Below, one piece after another: positions 5,648 through 5,712 of a DNA stretch of 5,712 nt. The notes under the pieces are model-generated. The model had not been told where the DNA came from. It was given only the letters and a program-made list of their open reading frames with translations, and ran no database searches. The stretch is from Thermoplasmatales archaeon UBA582. GTDB taxonomy: Archaea; Thermoplasmatota; Thermoplasmata; Thermoplasmatales; Thermoplasmataceae. Location: contig DAQB01000143.1 of NCBI GenBank assembly GCA_002502705.1, forward strand, positions 1 to 5,712, read 5' to 3'. The position numbers and the translations under genes were made by a program. Positions within the stretch are counted from its first letter, which is position 1, and each line of letters starts with the position of its first letter.

Positions 5648-5712
5648 TGACGAAGTGCGACATTAACTGGTTCAGCTATGGGCTCCGGAATGAGCTTACG
5701 GCGGGTCACCGT
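5647..5712 (+). CDS. Partial gene, N-terminal 22 residues, runs off the window
   Basis: An ATG opens a frame with no stop to the window end. The peptide starts MTKCDINWFSYGLRNE and ends LTAGHR. Base composition turns clearly more GC-rich at this point, as expected when coding begins after an AT-rich spacer. The alternative ATG at 5637 stops after nine codons. GTGAT lies 12 nt upstream, slightly far for a Shine-Dalgarno sequence. The ending AGHR recalls the GHRxCxGCG motif at the N-terminus of 2-oxoacid:ferredoxin oxidoreductase beta subunits, which bind thiamine diphosphate and an iron-sulfur cluster. The cysteines that would confirm this lie beyond the window. I consider the gene likely and the function a guess. 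Confidence 0.55.
   Translation, partial: MTKCDINWFSYGLRNELTAGHR

Overview
This window looks like an AT-rich archaeal chromosome. A member of the Thermoplasmatales (Ferroplasma/Acidiplasma/Cuniculiplasma-like) is my best guess. The grounds are an adenosylcobalamin-type ribonucleotide reductase with an intein and no small-subunit gene beside it, archaeal BRE/TATA-like boxes about 27 nt before start codons (leaderless style), and weak GTGAT Shine-Dalgarno remnants elsewhere. The lineage is an inference from gene content and style, because no rRNA or other phylogenetic marker is present.

Layout. Positions 1-90 hold no gene, only a small A/T hairpin that could end the leftward transcripts. On the minus strand lie a 91-residue protein of unknown function (91-366) and, 69 bp upstream of it, a large class II ribonucleoside-diphosphate reductase gene (436-3819). 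The reductase is interrupted by a complete 366-residue intein with an apparently intact two-motif LAGLIDADG endonuclease. The intein sits directly in front of the catalytic thiyl-radical cysteine, so no active reductase can exist before splicing.

A 374-bp divergent intergenic region (3820-4193) separates the reductase from a rightward gene. It contains several TTGATA-type repeats, an inverted repeat, a bulged hairpin and candidate promoters for both directions. The rightward gene (4194-5501, TTG start) encodes a 12-helix membrane protein made of three four-helix repeats. It resembles the heme-copper oxidase subunit I / NnrS fold. Of the usual metal ligands it keeps only two histidines, those that in cbb3-type oxidases hold the low-spin heme.

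At the right edge, after 145 bp of AT-rich spacer with a palindromic element, the first 22 codons of another rightward gene begin (5647 to the end). It is too short to name safely. A 2-oxoacid:ferredoxin oxidoreductase beta subunit is one possibility.

The reductase supplies deoxynucleotides and needs cobalamin but not oxygen. The membrane protein would belong to heme or respiratory biology. Nothing in the sequence ties the two beyond a shared divergent promoter region. No CRISPR array, tRNA, rRNA or insertion sequence was seen. The intein is the only mobile element.
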